From Myxococcales bacterium (GTDB taxonomy: Bacteria; Myxococcota_A; Polyangia; Polyangiales; Polyangiaceae): a stretch of 6,641 bases of DNA. The notes below the pieces were generated by a model. It did not search any database, had not been told where the DNA came from, and was given only the letters and a program-made list of their open reading frames with translations. Of this stretch, positions 6,057 to 6,641 are shown piece by piece; position 1 is the stretch's first letter, and each line of letters opens with the position of its first letter. A program made the position numbers and the translations under genes. The stretch is from positions 4,467 through 11,107 of the forward strand of contig JAHFDX010000063.1 in assembly GCA_023248785.1 (NCBI GenBank), given 5' to 3'.

Positions 6057-6641
6057 AACGAAGTCCTCGTAGCAACGCGCAGAAGTGCTCGCCCAGCTGC
6101 ACGTAACGCCGTCGTTACAAGCAGGAGCAACGCAGCGACAGCAGCTACGTTCAGCCAATCGACCCCGGGCCCCCCATTGGCATGCGTGACGAGAACGCTT
6201 GCAAGAGTGCCGCGACCAGACGTTGAGCCGATAAGCATAGCGACAACAATGCCTTCCCCAAGCGCTCGACTCAGTCCAACCAGAGCAACTCCTGCAAGAG
6301 CTCGCCGTGCGTATGGAAAGACAACCCCACGGAATGTGTCCCATCGGGTCGCGCCGAGCGCACGCGCACCATCGCGCAAGTTCTGAGGCACAGAACGCAA
6401 GACATCGTACCCCGCGTAGGCACACACGGGGACCAACATGAACCCGAGCACGAGCGCCACGCGCTGGATGGATGTTTCCGTCGCACCCGCCGGAGCTCGA
6501 AAAAGCAAGATCCCCCAAAGACCGAACATGACACTTGGAATCGTTGCGAGAAATTCAAGGACCGCGCTTCCACCCGAGCGCACAATCTTTGCTGCGTATT
6601 CAGAGAGAAAAATTGCAATGGAAAACGAAATCGGAAGAGTC
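6053..6641 (-). CDS. pstC: Phosphate ABC transporter permease PstC, 5'-truncated by window edge
   Basis: The frame is open from the right edge to the TGA at 6055-6053, showing the 195 C-terminal residues; the N-terminus lies outside. The visible part begins TLPISFSIAIFLSEYAAK, matching the usual PstC segment before the second half of the permease. The apparent GTG start at 6583 is internal. IPSVMFGLWGI is the PstC counterpart of the family PS-V-G motif. The EAA loop reads LRDGARALGATRWDTF followed by VVFP and SRALGEG, where PstB docks. A last hydrophobic span (NVAAVAALLLLVTTAL) ends near the C-terminus. PstC pairs with PstA to form the phosphate channel in the inner membrane. The 3' end overlaps pstA by 4 bp. 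pstS would be expected further right. Confidence 0.94.
   Translation of the reverse strand, partial: TLPISFSIAIFLSEYAAKIVRSGGSAVLEFLATIPSVMFGLWGILLFRAPAGATETSIQRVALVLGFMLVPVCAYAGYDVLRSVPQNLRDGARALGATRWDTFRGVVFPYARRALAGVALVGLSRALGEGIVVAMLIGSTSGRGTLASVLVTHANGGPGVDWLNVAAVAALLLLVTTALRAAGRALLRVATRTSL
6064..6068 (-). promoter_or_regulatory. Ribosome binding site that fixes the pstA start
   Basis: GAGGA on the minus strand, inside the last codons of pstC, lies seven bases before GTG 6056. This spacing, together with the GTGA stop/start overlap, decides for GTG 6056 over the much longer open frame extending to 6518. Confidence 0.75.

Noticed and set aside
5940..6386. Plus-strand 148-codon frame opposite pstC/pstA
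   Set aside because: Extremely Arg/Pro/Ala-rich shadow of two membrane-protein genes.
6057..6518. Long N-terminal extension of the pstA frame on the minus strand (frame open to 6518)
   Set aside because: It is Cys/Arg/Ser-rich with no family similarity and overlaps the well-conserved pstC frame; GTG 6056 with a good ribosome site and GTGA overlap is the natural start.

Overview
The window looks like chromosomal DNA from a Deltaproteobacteria/Myxococcota-type bacterium. This rests on a moderately high GC content judged by eye, many GTG starts, and one protein (3164-3730, minus) that resembles the HNOB/V4R-like proteins common in Myxococcota. The taxon is an inference; no rRNA or marker gene is present.

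Left part, plus strand. The 3' portion of a GAF-GGDEF diguanylate cyclase gene enters from the left edge and stops at 992. It is followed by a 184-bp spacer holding a long imperfect inverted repeat with direct-repeat flanks, a small gene of unknown function (1177-1521), and 33 bp later a complete gene for an ALDH4A1-type L-glutamate-gamma-semialdehyde (P5C) dehydrogenase (1555-3180).

Right part, minus strand. Reading from the right edge there is the 3' part of pstC (6641-6053), then pstA (6056-5235), pstB (5241-4471), phoU (4444-3737) and a V4R/HNOB-like gene (3730-3164). Spacings are a 4-bp overlap, a 7-bp overlap, a 26-bp gap and a 6-bp gap. This is a compact high-affinity phosphate-uptake operon with an unusual extra last gene. 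pstS and any Pho-box promoter would lie to the right, outside the window. The two strands converge, and the last gene of the pst operon overlaps the 3' end of the P5C dehydrogenase gene by 17 bp.

How the genes work together. PstC and PstA form the membrane channel, PstB the ATPase, and PhoU links transport state to phosphate signalling. The terminal V4R-like protein may be a ligand-binding accessory. The P5C dehydrogenase catalyses the last step of proline breakdown to glutamate; no proline dehydrogenase is in view. The most unusual points are: (1) PstB lacks the conserved Q-loop glutamine and has LSTVE in place of the LSGGQ signature, while Walker A, Walker B and the H-loop are intact; (2) the V4R-like gene is coupled to phoU; (3) a MITE-like or structured-RNA-like inverted repeat lies at about 988-1146. 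I found no tRNA, rRNA, CRISPR array or insertion-sequence transposase.
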